Assembly: GCF_918741275.1 (NCBI RefSeq)
Contig: NZ_CAKKNA010000017.1
Span: 16,045 to 80,044, forward strand
DNA from: Bacillus sp. CECT 9360
Lineage (GTDB): Bacteria; Bacillota; Bacilli; Bacillales; DSM-1321
DNA: 64,000 nucleotides
Direction: 5' to 3'
Positions 10,629 through 19,924 of this stretch are shown here, piece after piece. Under the pieces are notes generated by a model, which was given only the letters and a program-made list of their open reading frames with translations, was not told where the DNA came from and did no database searches. Within the stretch, counting starts at the first letter, position 1, and each line of letters starts with the position of its first letter. The translations under genes and the position numbers were made by a program.

Positions 10629-11284
10629 TCATTGATCTTCCCTTCAATATAACTGCTTACAGACCGCTTATTCATTAATTTAGGCAAGCAAATATTTTCA
10701 AGGGAACAGTTTTTGCAAAAGGATCCTGTTTTTACTTTAGGTGTATACTTGCGATTATGATATTCGTGCATTTCCGCGACAATTGACCTGACTTTATTCT
10801 TATGATCTACTGTTAGCGATACTTCAACTCTATGTTTTATTTCATTATAAAACATAAAACCTTTGCTTATTTCACAAAGCAGCATTTCCTCTAAACACAT
10901 AGCTTGGGCTGTTAATTGTAATATATCTGAATCGTTCATTTTTGGCTTTCCGCGCTTATATTCGATAGGATAAGGTAAGTACTTTCCTTCAGCACCTTGT
11001 ATTTCAACGCCGCGGTTATCTTGAATAAACTCTACTACATCACAAATACCTGTTATTTTAAGTTCATTTGACTTTACAGGCATCGCACGAACAATGAGTT
11101 TATCCCCACGTTTCTCTCTTACAAATGGCTTGTCAGCTTTTCGGTGGAGATGTTGACCTTCCACCGTCTTAACATTTTCTTCCCACTGCTGTTCAATGTG
11201 AATGAGAGCCCACTGGCGTCGACAAAATTGAAAATGCTGAATGCCCGATAGCATCAAATAACTGTCTTCGTCATTATAGTCCAT
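10625..11284 (-). CDS. cas4: CRISPR-associated exonuclease Cas4 (RecB-like, Fe-S)
   Basis: About 219 residues of the PD-(D/E)XK RecB-like nuclease family. An N-terminal Cys (HFQFCRRQW) and three C-terminal Cys (FCKNCSLENIC) are the iron-sulfur cluster ligands, and the nuclease core shows GVEIQGAEGKYLPYPIEYKRG with the E-x-K motif. Cas4 processes prespacers before integration. A TTG 12 bases upstream would lengthen it by four residues, but AAGG lies at a sensible distance before the ATG at 11284, so I prefer that. It overlaps the cas7 end by 11 bases and the cas1 start by four. Confidence 0.96.
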   Translation of the reverse strand: MDYNDEDSYLMLSGIQHFQFCRRQWALIHIEQQWEENVKTVEGQHLHRKADKPFVREKRGDKLIVRAMPVKSNELKITGICDVVEFIQDNRGVEIQGAEGKYLPYPIEYKRGKPKMNDSDILQLTAQAMCLEEMLLCEISKGFMFYNEIKHRVEVSLTVDHKNKVRSIVAEMHEYHNRKYTPKVKTGSFCKNCSLENICLPKLMNKRSVSSYIEGKINE

Positions 11285-12131
11285 TAATGACTTCAACCTT
11301 CAAACCATCTAATTCATTAACCGTAATAGTATAATCGTTAATTGTCTTTGGCTCTTCAATTTCCGGCTTAATATCGAGTAACCGATGGACTTTAGCAGAT
11401 GAGTATTGCCCGAGCTTTGAATTGTGCTCCCACCAGCACACTTTATGAACTTCCATACTTCCATCAGGTCGGGCAGCTGATGTATCATTTTCAAACAGGG
11501 TGACAAGTGCATTTTTTATTTTTTCCGCATCCTGATTGGTGAAACCAGTTTTTTCTGCAAGTTGGGTGTTAATGCTTCCATAAAAAACGTAAACCCCAAA
11601 ATCGACACGATGTTTCATTCCCATTGTATCTGAACCTCTCTCCTTCCCAGGTTCAGAGTTAACGCTTTTGGTAATTTGCATACTGGTAATATCGATTGGA
11701 TTAACACTTGTTGCCGTATGAATAGATACAGGGCCTCTTACACCAACGGACACACCTTTACCATTGCCTTTAAAGGCAAAAACCTGGCCAAAGCTTCTCA
11801 CATCCATCCATTCTTTACATGCAAGCATTGCAAATTGTTCACTTGAACTGTCTTTTGATTTCAATATTTTTTCCAGTTCTGGATTTCCGTCAGCTCTCTC
11901 CCTTAAACTATTAAATTGATCTGCCTTTCTATCATTGGATTGGACAAAAATAGATTCCTCCATATCCTGAAGCCGATTTCTAATTTTCCTTTTGATCGCT
12001 ACATCAGAAATTTCTCCATGCCCATCATAATTTTGTCTCGGACGATTTCCATTCAGCGGATCCCCATTAGGATTGGCCTTCGTTACGGATAATACAACAG
12101 CAAAATCAATTTTATGATCTAATATTGTCAT
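11274..12131 (-). CDS. cas7: Type I-C Cascade backbone protein Cas7 (Csd2)
   Basis: 285 residues, the usual length for Csd2/Cas7c. The N-terminus IDFAVVLSVTKANPNGDPLNG is the RAMP-family signature of Cas7, followed by GEISDVAIKRKIRNRLQD and a glycine-rich VSVGVRGPVSIH stretch. Several copies of this protein coat the crRNA spacer in the I-C Cascade complex. It lies 15 bases after cas8c with a strong AGGAGG-type site in the gap. The protein looks intact. Confidence 0.97.
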   Translation of the reverse strand: MTILDHKIDFAVVLSVTKANPNGDPLNGNRPRQNYDGHGEISDVAIKRKIRNRLQDMEESIFVQSNDRKADQFNSLRERADGNPELEKILKSKDSSSEQFAMLACKEWMDVRSFGQVFAFKGNGKGVSVGVRGPVSIHTATSVNPIDITSMQITKSVNSEPGKERGSDTMGMKHRVDFGVYVFYGSINTQLAEKTGFTNQDAEKIKNALVTLFENDTSAARPDGSMEVHKVCWWEHNSKLGQYSSAKVHRLLDIKPEIEEPKTINDYTITVNELDGLKVEVINGL

Positions 12132-12146
12132 CTTCTTTCTCCTCCT

Positions 12147-14045
12147 TTAGTTGGTTGCTACCTCTTTCGCATCATTGGTTTCTTTTTTCTGATATAACTC
12201 ATGCCGCTGACTGTAAAACCCTAATAAATATTTGCCGGATAACGGTTTATTATTAAAATCCTCAATATTCATTTTAGAGGCCACTTCATCTATTAACTTC
12301 GATAAATATAATCCTTTTGTTCCCAGCCTTGCTTGATATGGCTGAAGGCTTTCTTGAATCGTCTTCCATGTTCTTGCAGGATGCTTGGAAAATGAATTCA
12401 TATAACGAATTGCATTGCTTGCACGTGTTTCCTCAGAGCCAAGTGCACGTCTTTCCAAGACATCTGCAATAGCCAACAACCGGCCAAACAAATAATCACG
12501 GTCATTATTCTCTATATCTAAAGCCACATTATATCCCTCCAGTTTATTGATTAATGCACATGTAATGCTGAGTGTTTTTTCCCATTCCCACTTTTCCATT
12601 GAAACAGGGTTAGAAGCCCGATTTAACGCACTCTTGACAATGTCTAGAGGGATTTTTTTTTCATCGATGATACATGGCAGCATACGCTCCATCAGTCCTT
12701 TGACGAGTTTCTCATTCGCTCTTGGCCCATATGCCGCAAATGCTATATCCTTTGTAGCCGGAGCTCCATAAAATTGAACAAATTCACTTTCTTCATTTTT
12801 TCGGTAGCGATGAACCCATGCACAAGTCGAATGCCAGCTTTTTAGCCTATTTAAATACAGTTCCTTATCCACATTGCGATAGTATAGAACTGCCAATCTT
12901 CCTGTTGTAGCTGAATCAAGTATAAGAATATTCACATTGGCCGTAGACGTTAAATTATTTTTATATCCTTCGATAGCCTTAGCAACTTCATTTGCAAAAT
13001 CTTCATTTGTGTAAGATTTAATTTCTGTTTTATCCGTAGGCGTCAAGGCCGTTGCAAATATAGAATAACTATCTTCTACAGGATCTGGAATATCAGTAAC
13101 GTCATTCCCCCAGACAAGGAAAACACGCTGATCAACAATTTTTCCCTGGCGGTTAATAAGCCATTTGAGTGCATTATGTGCTTTTTGTGAAACCTCGTAA
13201 CTTATGTTTGCTACTTCGTTTGCCTTGTTAAATCTCCCTCTGAACGTAAAACCGCTTGTGTCATTTGCAGAAATCAATTTCGCCTTGTCCGCAGGATTCC
13301 TTATTTTGTTTGCATGCTTATCAGTAGCTGGCTTAAGTTCTCCTGTTACATAGCAAAAATCATCATCACTTAGAAAATCTTTGTAAAAGCGGATGAAGGA
13401 TTCATACATATCAGGATCCTTCCAGACCTTGGTTAAAATTTCATTAGGAGAATACACATTAAACCTGATAAAAGCGCTTTCCTGGCTGCCGGTAATGGCC
13501 GAAAAGATCGGTGGCTTTTGCCCGAATAATGACTCATCCTTTTTATCCCAGGTATCAATTAACTGGCCATCAGCATCTACATGCAAAGTTCCTTCCTGTA
13601 CTAGATCCTTTATCAACGTTTTTTTGCTTAAATAGTTATAAATACTTTTTACTTTCGCTGTGCTATAAGGCGATTCCGCCCATTCTTCTAGTTGTTTTAT
13701 GTAATATGAAAAGGGCTCTTCTTTTTTTATCTTTCCGCCATAGGCCACAAAATCCCCAGCCACATAGCTCAGTTTATCGTGAAGCGGATAAGGTGCTATT
13801 TTTGATCCAGCCCGGTTTGCTGAATCTTCCGTACATGGAATTAACGTACTCGCATCACTCTTATCAATAATTGCTGCTGAGTGAAATTCACCATCTTCTG
13901 TTATTGAGACTTCGATGTGTGCATTTTGGGTGGTATGGGAAATTGGCAGCAAAGTATACTCTTGGCCGTTATTTTTCTTATTAATCTCGCCGACCCGATC
14001 CAAATTGGATTGATACGTCTCATAAAGATTTAACAACCAGCTCAT
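12147..14045 (-). CDS. cas8c: Type I-C Cascade large subunit Cas8c (Csd1)
   Basis: 632 residues beginning MSWLLNLYETYQSN, which is the Csd1/Cas8c N-terminal pattern. Family length is about 550-650. Other recognisable blocks are KKNNGQEYTLLPISHT, PYPLHDKLSYVAGDF near residue 100 and the C-terminal YMNSFSKHPARTWKTI. Cas8c recognises the PAM and recruits Cas3. In several I-C systems an internal start makes a separate small subunit (Cas11c) from the 3' part of this gene. I did not verify an internal ribosome site here. The start ATG directly abuts the TAA of cas5c (TAAATG). Confidence 0.96.
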   Translation of the reverse strand: MSWLLNLYETYQSNLDRVGEINKKNNGQEYTLLPISHTTQNAHIEVSITEDGEFHSAAIIDKSDASTLIPCTEDSANRAGSKIAPYPLHDKLSYVAGDFVAYGGKIKKEEPFSYYIKQLEEWAESPYSTAKVKSIYNYLSKKTLIKDLVQEGTLHVDADGQLIDTWDKKDESLFGQKPPIFSAITGSQESAFIRFNVYSPNEILTKVWKDPDMYESFIRFYKDFLSDDDFCYVTGELKPATDKHANKIRNPADKAKLISANDTSGFTFRGRFNKANEVANISYEVSQKAHNALKWLINRQGKIVDQRVFLVWGNDVTDIPDPVEDSYSIFATALTPTDKTEIKSYTNEDFANEVAKAIEGYKNNLTSTANVNILILDSATTGRLAVLYYRNVDKELYLNRLKSWHSTCAWVHRYRKNEESEFVQFYGAPATKDIAFAAYGPRANEKLVKGLMERMLPCIIDEKKIPLDIVKSALNRASNPVSMEKWEWEKTLSITCALINKLEGYNVALDIENNDRDYLFGRLLAIADVLERRALGSEETRASNAIRYMNSFSKHPARTWKTIQESLQPYQARLGTKGLYLSKLIDEVASKMNIEDFNNKPLSGKYLLGFYSQRHELYQKKETNDAKEVATN

Positions 14046-14768
14046 TTATTCACCCCCCTCTTCCAATTGTCTGAATAGCTCATCTGCTGATTCCACGTTT
14101 GAACCATCAAAATATTTCGCTTCCATATCCATTATCTTGCGAATTTGCGTACACTGATCCGGCCTAATAAATCGGATAATTCCATCTTTTATAACCGGAT
14201 TCCATAAACGAACTTCCATTTCGTTTCTGCCCGTTTCATCAGGATAATTAATCCCGTGAACCATAGTTCCTAAATGAATATCGCCATAATTGTCATAGAA
14301 ACCTTTGCCTTCACCAAATTCACATGGTTCTACATAACCCTGGCATTCCCTTGTGCCTAAAAAAATATCTCTGCGGCCTCCAGCTTTAAGGGAGCGCTTA
14401 AGGATGTTATGATGCTTATTTTCATTTCGGTCAAAAGCCATATCCGGCCGATGTGGGTTAAAGATAAAATGAGCTTTGACCTGGTAACGGACATCCTTAA
14501 GATAAGTGTAATTTGCAAGTGTGTTCCCGCCTCCATAATCAATCGGGCGAATGCCTTTCGATTCCATTTTGATAGAATTCAGAACCCTTAACTCATCCAC
14601 TATCATTAGTAGAGTTGGCTTCCAGTAAATCGATTCAACAATTCCCTTCAAAGCCTGGTAAGTGGGCACATTATAAGTTAATTTTTCTCCGCCCATCTTC
14701 ATCAAAGGATCCGTAAATAGCGCGTAATCTCCAAATATTTCAAATTCAATAGAATTTCTCAATTCCAT
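14046..14768 (-). CDS. cas5c: Cas5c (Cas5d/Csd5), pre-crRNA endonuclease and Cascade subunit
   Basis: 240 residues. Type I-C lacks Cas6, and Cas5c cuts the repeat hairpin and stays on the crRNA 5' handle. In the Bacillus halodurans enzyme Tyr46, Lys116 and His117 have been reported as the catalytic triad. Here Tyr48, Lys118 and His119 occupy the same spacing (offset of two), in SIYWK and NENKHHN, so cleavage is probably intact. It also has the FNPHRPDM and [14 protein letters not shown] blocks typical of the family. It is 74 bases downstream of cas3 with a strong AAAGGAGGTG site. Confidence 0.97.
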   Translation of the reverse strand: MELRNSIEFEIFGDYALFTDPLMKMGGEKLTYNVPTYQALKGIVESIYWKPTLLMIVDELRVLNSIKMESKGIRPIDYGGGNTLANYTYLKDVRYQVKAHFIFNPHRPDMAFDRNENKHHNILKRSLKAGGRRDIFLGTRECQGYVEPCEFGEGKGFYDNYGDIHLGTMVHGINYPDETGRNEMEVRLWNPVIKDGIIRFIRPDQCTQIRKIMDMEAKYFDGSNVESADELFRQLEEGGE

Positions 14769-14842
14769 TCACCTCCTTTTTTGTTTTTTCAAACTATAAC
14801 TTTTTCTTGTTAAATATATTTATCTTAAATGAGATAGGTATT

Positions 14843-17278
14843 TTAAAATATTGTTGATGTAAAACCGCTCTCATTATTAAGATCTAAACCATATTCGTTA
14901 TTATAAGCTCCTTCTTTCAGAGCTATAATTTTTCCGTCCATATAGTAAACAAGCCCATCATTTTTAGACAATTGTTCTTTTTCATAGTTAAATAGATTAA
15001 TCGTATATTGTTGGGCTTTCCGTAATAAACGGGAGAGATCCTCAATCGATCTATTGCTATTTAATTCAGCTATAATATCTTCACCTTCTCCATATGGAAC
15101 AATCGCAGAATTTGCTAGGCTATCAATGACATGGAAATGCTCCGCTGCTGTTTGATAGCTATTAGCGATAAGTAATGGAAGATGCGTTTTATTATTATTT
15201 TGAAAATAAGCCTGGTAATAACTATACTTTGACTTAGGCGCGGCCAATAGCTCTGTCATTTCCTTCTTTAACTTAGGGATAAAGTAATTTAAGTCAGATT
15301 CAAATTCGGCATAGTACTCTTGAAAGTATCTTTCCATAGCTTGTCTTGACAGAATATGGCCTCCATGATTCTGATCATCTTGCTTCATATCAATGAGGAT
15401 TCTATTCGAAACTTGTTTGCCAACTTTGATTTCTTTTAAACGGGTTAAGTTTTCTTCCTCATGATCAATAACATAAACATTTTGGATTCCCATTTCCCCA
15501 TGCCGATTGCAGCGGCCTGCCGCTTGAGCAATAGAGTCTAGTCCTGCAAGTGAGCGAATGACACATTCAAAGCTGACATCTACTCCTGCTTCAATGAGCT
15601 GGGTGCTCACACAAATGATTTTATTGCCCTCTTTAAGCTGCCATCTTACTTCATTTAAAATTCCATTTCTATGTGCAGCACACATCGATGTGCTTAAATG
15701 ATAAACCGGGATATAAGTGCCCTTGTTTTTTAATCGCTCATATAAATCTTTTACAACTGATTTTGTATTCAAAATTACTAATATACTCTGCACTTCTTCT
15801 ATTTTGGCATCAATCAATTCAGTCAGCTTTTCATTATCGAACGATTGATCCGTTGCAAGATCGACAATTTCAACACGCTTGAATGCATGAATTACTTGAT
15901 CAAGGTTTTCAATTATTTCTGCATCCGTATCGATTGCCAGCTTATGTTCGACAAAGTCCAATGCAGGCTGTGTTGCTGTACAAAGTACAATGCTTGTTTG
16001 CCCATTCTCCTTTAAAAAGTTCAAAGCATCATTAAATAATGATACGCAAGAAACCGGAACCTTCTGCACCTCGTCAAAGACAATAACCGACTCACTTAAA
16101 TTATGAAGCCTTCTGATATTCCTGCTTCCCTTAGCGTAGAAAACATTCAAAAATTGGACCATTGTTGTGAAAATAATTGGGGAGTCCCAATTATCCTTTG
16201 CCAGCTTTAATTTTTGCTGCACACTCATCCTGCCATCTTGATTCTCATCATCATCATTTGCATCTTCTATTACATTGGAATGATGCTCTAAAATATTCTC
16301 CTCCTCATCCTTTAATATTTTCCTCACTTCTGCCGCATTCTGCTCGATAATCGTGGTATAGGGAACAACGTAAATAATATGTTTTTTGTTATAGAGGTTG
16401 GCGTGCTTTAGCGCATATCTTAAACTCGCTAATGTTTTTCCTCCCCCGGTTGGGATGGACAATGTATAGATTCCTGATTGCTTTTCGGCAAAACGATCGC
16501 ATTGATCTGACATTTCTCTTCTTAAAAGATTAATAGGCGAATTTGCGTCAGGATGTTTTTGAAAGGATCCGATTTTTGTTAACAGTCTTTCATAGTAAGC
16601 AATAAACAGCCCTTTATGGTTAACTACAGAATCGCTAGTCTTATTTTCCTCAAAAAGCCGAGTATTTGTGCGATCGGCATCAATTAGAGCGCTAAAAATA
16701 AATTTAGTGAGAAACATAACTTTTTTCTCATTGGTTTCCGAAGCGTCTTTCAATAAAAAATTCTCCAATTCAACTGCAGCCCGATCAACATATTCAAAAA
16801 AATCATTCTCATTTACAACATGTTTAAAAAAGTGTTCCTTAGTCTTTTCAAATTCGGCTAACTCTTTATCGCGAACCCTTTTTAAATAATTTGATTCTAA
16901 ATTTGGATTTAAAAAATCTTGGAGATACGCATGATGAGAAATAATAGCATTTCCTACGATTTCGGCTACTATCCCTTTGTACAGGGTAATTTCCCTCCCC
17001 GTATGGAAAAGTTCATATAAAAGTTTTCCGCCTGCCGTTGAATGATCAACACTTCCTCTTTTAGGTGGAGAATCAGGATTACTTACTGCTTCTAATATGT
17101 ATTCTCTAAACTCATTGGTATATTTGCCTAGATCATGGAGCATACCAGCTAAGCCAGTTAAATGTTTGACACCAAGCTTTTCCCCATATGATTCTGCTAA
17201 TTGTTTTACTTCTAATAGATGCTCTTCAACAGTTTGTATCTGACTGTCACTACCACGGATGTGAGCAATATAATTCAT
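14843..17278 (-). CDS. cas3: Cas3 nuclease-helicase (type I-C)
   Basis: 811 residues. The N-terminal HD nuclease domain shows His20, the HD pair at 48-49 (GMLHDLGKYTNEF), His79 (VDHSTAGGK), HH at 115-116 and an Asp near 200-202. The SF2 helicase follows, with Walker A SIPTGGGKT near 274-282, a DEVQ box at 402-405, TATQP near 434-438 and motifs V/VI in STQLIEAGVDVSF and QAAGRCNRHG. Cas3 is recruited by Cascade to unwind and degrade target DNA. It is first in the operon, and a strong AAGGAGGG lies 7 bases before the ATG. All motifs appear intact, so interference should be functional. Confidence 0.98.
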   Translation of the reverse strand: MNYIAHIRGSDSQIQTVEEHLLEVKQLAESYGEKLGVKHLTGLAGMLHDLGKYTNEFREYILEAVSNPDSPPKRGSVDHSTAGGKLLYELFHTGREITLYKGIVAEIVGNAIISHHAYLQDFLNPNLESNYLKRVRDKELAEFEKTKEHFFKHVVNENDFFEYVDRAAVELENFLLKDASETNEKKVMFLTKFIFSALIDADRTNTRLFEENKTSDSVVNHKGLFIAYYERLLTKIGSFQKHPDANSPINLLRREMSDQCDRFAEKQSGIYTLSIPTGGGKTLASLRYALKHANLYNKKHIIYVVPYTTIIEQNAAEVRKILKDEEENILEHHSNVIEDANDDDENQDGRMSVQQKLKLAKDNWDSPIIFTTMVQFLNVFYAKGSRNIRRLHNLSESVIVFDEVQKVPVSCVSLFNDALNFLKENGQTSIVLCTATQPALDFVEHKLAIDTDAEIIENLDQVIHAFKRVEIVDLATDQSFDNEKLTELIDAKIEEVQSILVILNTKSVVKDLYERLKNKGTYIPVYHLSTSMCAAHRNGILNEVRWQLKEGNKIICVSTQLIEAGVDVSFECVIRSLAGLDSIAQAAGRCNRHGEMGIQNVYVIDHEEENLTRLKEIKVGKQVSNRILIDMKQDDQNHGGHILSRQAMERYFQEYYAEFESDLNYFIPKLKKEMTELLAAPKSKYSYYQAYFQNNNKTHLPLLIANSYQTAAEHFHVIDSLANSAIVPYGEGEDIIAELNSNRSIEDLSRLLRKAQQYTINLFNYEKEQLSKNDGLVYYMDGKIIALKEGAYNNEYGLDLNNESGFTSTIF

Positions 17279-17299
17279 GTAATCCCTCCTTGTCTATAC

Positions 17300-17342
17300 A
17301 AAAAAGAGCAGAAGTCACACATTAAGGTGTTCATCTTCTGCT
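17300..17342 (-). terminator. Hairpin with T-run between cas promoter and cas3 (possible attenuator)
   Basis: On the minus strand AGCAGAAG pairs with CTTCTGCT (plus-strand arms 17307-17314 and 17335-17342). There is an inner ACAC/GTGT helix, then CTTTTTTG. It ends only about 20 bases before the cas3 start, too close for a promoter to lie after it, so it probably sits inside the cas 5' leader. It could instead terminate read-through from mnmH. Confidence 0.65.
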
Positions 17343-17430
17343 TTTCTTGTAGTATGTAAATGTAAAACACTAATATAGTAATCTTTTAAATTTCGTCTGG
17401 TAATGTACCCTAAAGTTTTAAAACAACCCT

Positions 17431-17467
17431 ATGGTACCATTTTGAAATTTTTAGCTAAAAATGTCAA
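17431..17467 (-). promoter_or_regulatory. Probable cas operon promoter with a palindrome at the start site
   Basis: TTGACA (plus-strand 17462-17467, read leftward), then 17 bases, then CAAAAT (17439-17444) fits a SigA promoter with a perfect -35. A perfect palindrome ATGGTACCAT (17431-17440) touches the -10 and expected start, and GTTTTAAAAC follows at about 17415. Such placement is where a repressor would bind. No regulator is encoded nearby. Confidence 0.5.
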
Positions 17468-17585
17468 TAAATATTAGTGTCATTCAGAAAAATGTTAGAA
17501 TGTAAACCATTTAGTTAAAGCCCATATTCGGCAGGTGCCCCCCATAAAAAGGACCTGACACAAAATGTACAGATCCCCTAATGTT

Positions 17586-18662
17586 TTATTTGATTAATGA
17601 CGATAAAGGTCTATCAAATCCGGCTTTCTCGATGATTTTGGTTATCTCTTCAGCCGCATCTGTGATCGAATCGCCCTTGACATAAAAAAATTTCCCATCA
17701 TAAGAATTTTCTTTATGTGAATAGAGCGGGTCGTAATAGTCAACAAAGAGAATATAAATCAGCTTTCTGTAATCTTCCGTTTCAACGGCGTGATACAGGT
17801 CTTTCAGTTTCTCCTTATCTTTAATCCGTCTCTCAATTTTGCGCAGGTTTTCGAGCACATTAGCTTTAAACCCTGGATCTTCTTTATTGAGTTCGACATA
17901 TTCCTCATACGTCCGTTGAATCCGGTTTTCCATTGATGTATCGACACTAATATGAATTCCTTCTTCTTTTGATTTGAGAAGGAAATCAGGCTGTGTAGCA
18001 TGCCCAATCCGTTTACTCTCGGCCTCCATAATAAAATAATTCGACGGCTGGATAGATGATAGTCCGTCAAAGAGCAGGGCATCAAATTTTTTCTGGTTAT
18101 GGGCACTGCCCTCTCCAAATGAGCCAAAAACGGAGCCACGATGTTTCGCGATTCCTTCCAAATCAAGAACAGGGTACCTTCTTAATTTCAGCTCATGGAG
18201 AATGGATGTCTTGCCTACTCCTGTCATGCCGTGAAGGACAATTGCTTTACCCGGCAAGAGCTCAGGCGTTTTTTCAAGAATCCTTTCACGATATGCCCGG
18301 TAGCCGCCGACAATTCTTGATACCTCAATTCCCGATAGAGTGGCAAAAGCAGCAACTGACTGGCTTCTGCTCCCGCCGCGCCAGCAAAACAAAACCGGTT
18401 CGTTTCCGTTCTCTTTTATCGCTTTTATTTCACCGAGAAGTTGCGGAAGCTTTGGAGAAACAATTTGCATCGCCTTCCATTTTGCCGCTTCCGATCCTTC
18501 CTGTTTATAAATCGTCCCTATCTCCGCTCTTTCCTCATTTGTGAACAGCGGTAGGTTGACGGCATGGGGAATCGAACCTTCCGCAAATTCAACGGGAGAG
18601 CGAACATCGATGGCGACGGAATCTGACTGCTGGATAAATTCGTCAATGGATAGTTCTTTCAC
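17586..18662 (-). CDS. mnmH: tRNA 2-selenouridine synthase MnmH (SelU/YbbB)
   Basis: 358 residues. An N-terminal rhodanese domain (VAIDVRSPVEFAEGSI, then the active-site loop FCWRGGSRSQS with its Cys) is followed by a P-loop domain (GMTGVGKTS). This is the two-domain enzyme that converts 2-thiouridine at the tRNA wobble base to 2-geranylthio- and then 2-selenouridine. An upstream in-frame ATG at 18683 exists, but the AAGGAGG ribosome site lies after it and points to the GTG at 18662, eight bases further on. No selD-type gene is in the window, so use of selenium cannot be judged. Confidence 0.93.
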   Translation of the reverse strand: MKELSIDEFIQQSDSVAIDVRSPVEFAEGSIPHAVNLPLFTNEERAEIGTIYKQEGSEAAKWKAMQIVSPKLPQLLGEIKAIKENGNEPVLFCWRGGSRSQSVAAFATLSGIEVSRIVGGYRAYRERILEKTPELLPGKAIVLHGMTGVGKTSILHELKLRRYPVLDLEGIAKHRGSVFGSFGEGSAHNQKKFDALLFDGLSSIQPSNYFIMEAESKRIGHATQPDFLLKSKEEGIHISVDTSMENRIQRTYEEYVELNKEDPGFKANVLENLRKIERRIKDKEKLKDLYHAVETEDYRKLIYILFVDYYDPLYSHKENSYDGKFFYVKGDSITDAAEEITKIIEKAGFDRPLSSLIK

Positions 18663-18780
18663 GGATATTGCCTCCTTCTTCATATCTTCATTATAGTCAA
18701 ATAACGCAACTGTTCAACCAAGAAGGAGTCTTCTTATCTGTTATAAAGTATGGTTCATTAATAGTATTTTTGGTTCATTC

Positions 18781-18890
18781 GTGTGAAACCAGGGTTTCAC
18801 ACGCCTTTCAACTCTGCTGAAAGGTAGCTTCCCATCCATGAAACCGAAAGAGAAAGCGAGCTTTCTCCAATCGTTTCATGGATGGGAAGC
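18781..18890. repeat. Cluster of three hairpins between mnmH and the deacetylase gene
   Basis: Three inverted repeats lie in tandem. GTGTGAAACC/GGTTTCACAC (18781-18802, 2-base loop) is followed by CTTTCA/TGAAAG (about 18805-18823). Next comes an 18-bp perfect pair with arms 18827-18844 (starts GCTTCCCATCC) and 18873-18890, enclosing a small GAGAAAG/CTTTCTC hairpin. There is no T-run, so it is not a standard terminator. It could be a cruciform or REP-like element. Confidence 0.8.
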
Positions 18891-18928
18891 AAATGACCCA
18901 AAAATCAACAGAAAATTTAACACAGCCA

Positions 18929-19714
18929 TCATTTAAATTGTACTTGCTGTGAATCATCATGGATTATATCAAAAATATATCCTTGTTCTTTCAAGCCTTC
19001 AATGATTTCAGGAAGCGCGCGGACGGTATTTTTCATCTCGGTAATGTCATGGAGCAGGATGACCGCCTGCTTTTGGTTTCTTGTCCCCTTTAAGACCGAA
19101 TTGATGATGGTTTGCTCGCTTATGGAAGAGCTGAATCCATCCTTCGAATCGACATTCCAATCACAATACACATACCCTTTTTTAGAAAGCTCCTGAATCA
19201 CTTCATTGACGACATGTTTTGTTGCAGCCTGGCGCGTCGTGATATTCCTTGAACCACCGGGAAACCGGACTAGCCGAGATGAAATGCCGAAGTTTCCTTT
19301 TAAAAAGGCTTCAAGCTGGTTCAGATCCTCGAAAAAACCATCTTTTGAACGGTAAATAACCGAATAATCATGGGAAGAAGAGTGGAGCGCAATAACATGG
19401 CCCCGTTTATTAATCTCCCGGTATCCCTTCATGGCGTATGGTTTTTCGTTTTCTTTAACAAAAAAAGTGGCCTTCACATGGTAACGATCAAGTACATCAA
19501 GAATGTTCTTTGTATTCAATGAAGGCCCATCATCAAATGTTAAATAAGCAACCTTTTGTTCGTCATTTTGTTTAAACGGCGATAATTCAGCAGGAATAGG
19601 ACGTACACCTGTCTGGCTTGACGCTTGAACTGCTTCAGTTTTACCGGCCATAGGTGCCTCAGCTGAATCAAAAATCAGGACAAAGAAAAGTAAAAAACTA
19701 AACAGAACCCTCAT
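18929..19714 (-). CDS. Secreted polysaccharide deacetylase (NodB domain)
   Basis: 261 residues. A signal peptide (MRVLFSFLLFFVLIFDSAEA) is followed by a NodB/CE4 domain with all expected motifs: TFDDGP (about 60-65), the metal-binding HSSSHD (about 110-115), RFPGGS (about 149), DWNVDSKD (about 189) and ILLHD near the C-terminus. CE4 enzymes remove acetyl groups from peptidoglycan or related polymers outside the cell. The short single-domain form resembles Bacillus YheN/PdaC-like deacetylases. The exact substrate is not visible. It stands alone, between the hairpin cluster and the metH terminator. Confidence 0.92.
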   Translation of the reverse strand: MRVLFSFLLFFVLIFDSAEAPMAGKTEAVQASSQTGVRPIPAELSPFKQNDEQKVAYLTFDDGPSLNTKNILDVLDRYHVKATFFVKENEKPYAMKGYREINKRGHVIALHSSSHDYSVIYRSKDGFFEDLNQLEAFLKGNFGISSRLVRFPGGSRNITTRQAATKHVVNEVIQELSKKGYVYCDWNVDSKDGFSSSISEQTIINSVLKGTRNQKQAVILLHDITEMKNTVRALPEIIEGLKEQGYIFDIIHDDSQQVQFK

Positions 19715-19861
19715 AATATAACATACCTTTCGTTTTTACTGTTTAAGGTTGGCATTTGGGCTATGTTTCATACAGGTTCGGTATGAACAAACAAAAAACA
19801 ACATCCAAGAATGGTGTTTGGATTGATCATTAATTTTTCTAAGACATCCACTCTGTACAAA

Positions 19862-19910
19862 AATAAAAGGACCGACCCAAAGTGCGTAAAATTCAGCTTT
19901 GGATCGGCCC
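19862..19910 (-). terminator. Terminator of the yitJ-metH operon
   Basis: On the minus strand GGCCGATCCAAAG pairs imperfectly with CTTTGGGTCGGTCC (arms 19897-19910 and 19869-19882), then TTTTATTTTT. It starts 15 bases after the metH stop. Confidence 0.85.
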
Positions 19911-19924
19911 CGTACAGATGTATT

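Noticed and set aside
17521..17580. GGTGCCCCCCATAAAAAGGACC-like stretch upstream of the cas operon
   Set aside because: It resembles fragments seen in other Bacillus intergenic regions and a short piece near 1929, but the match is too short to call a repeat family.
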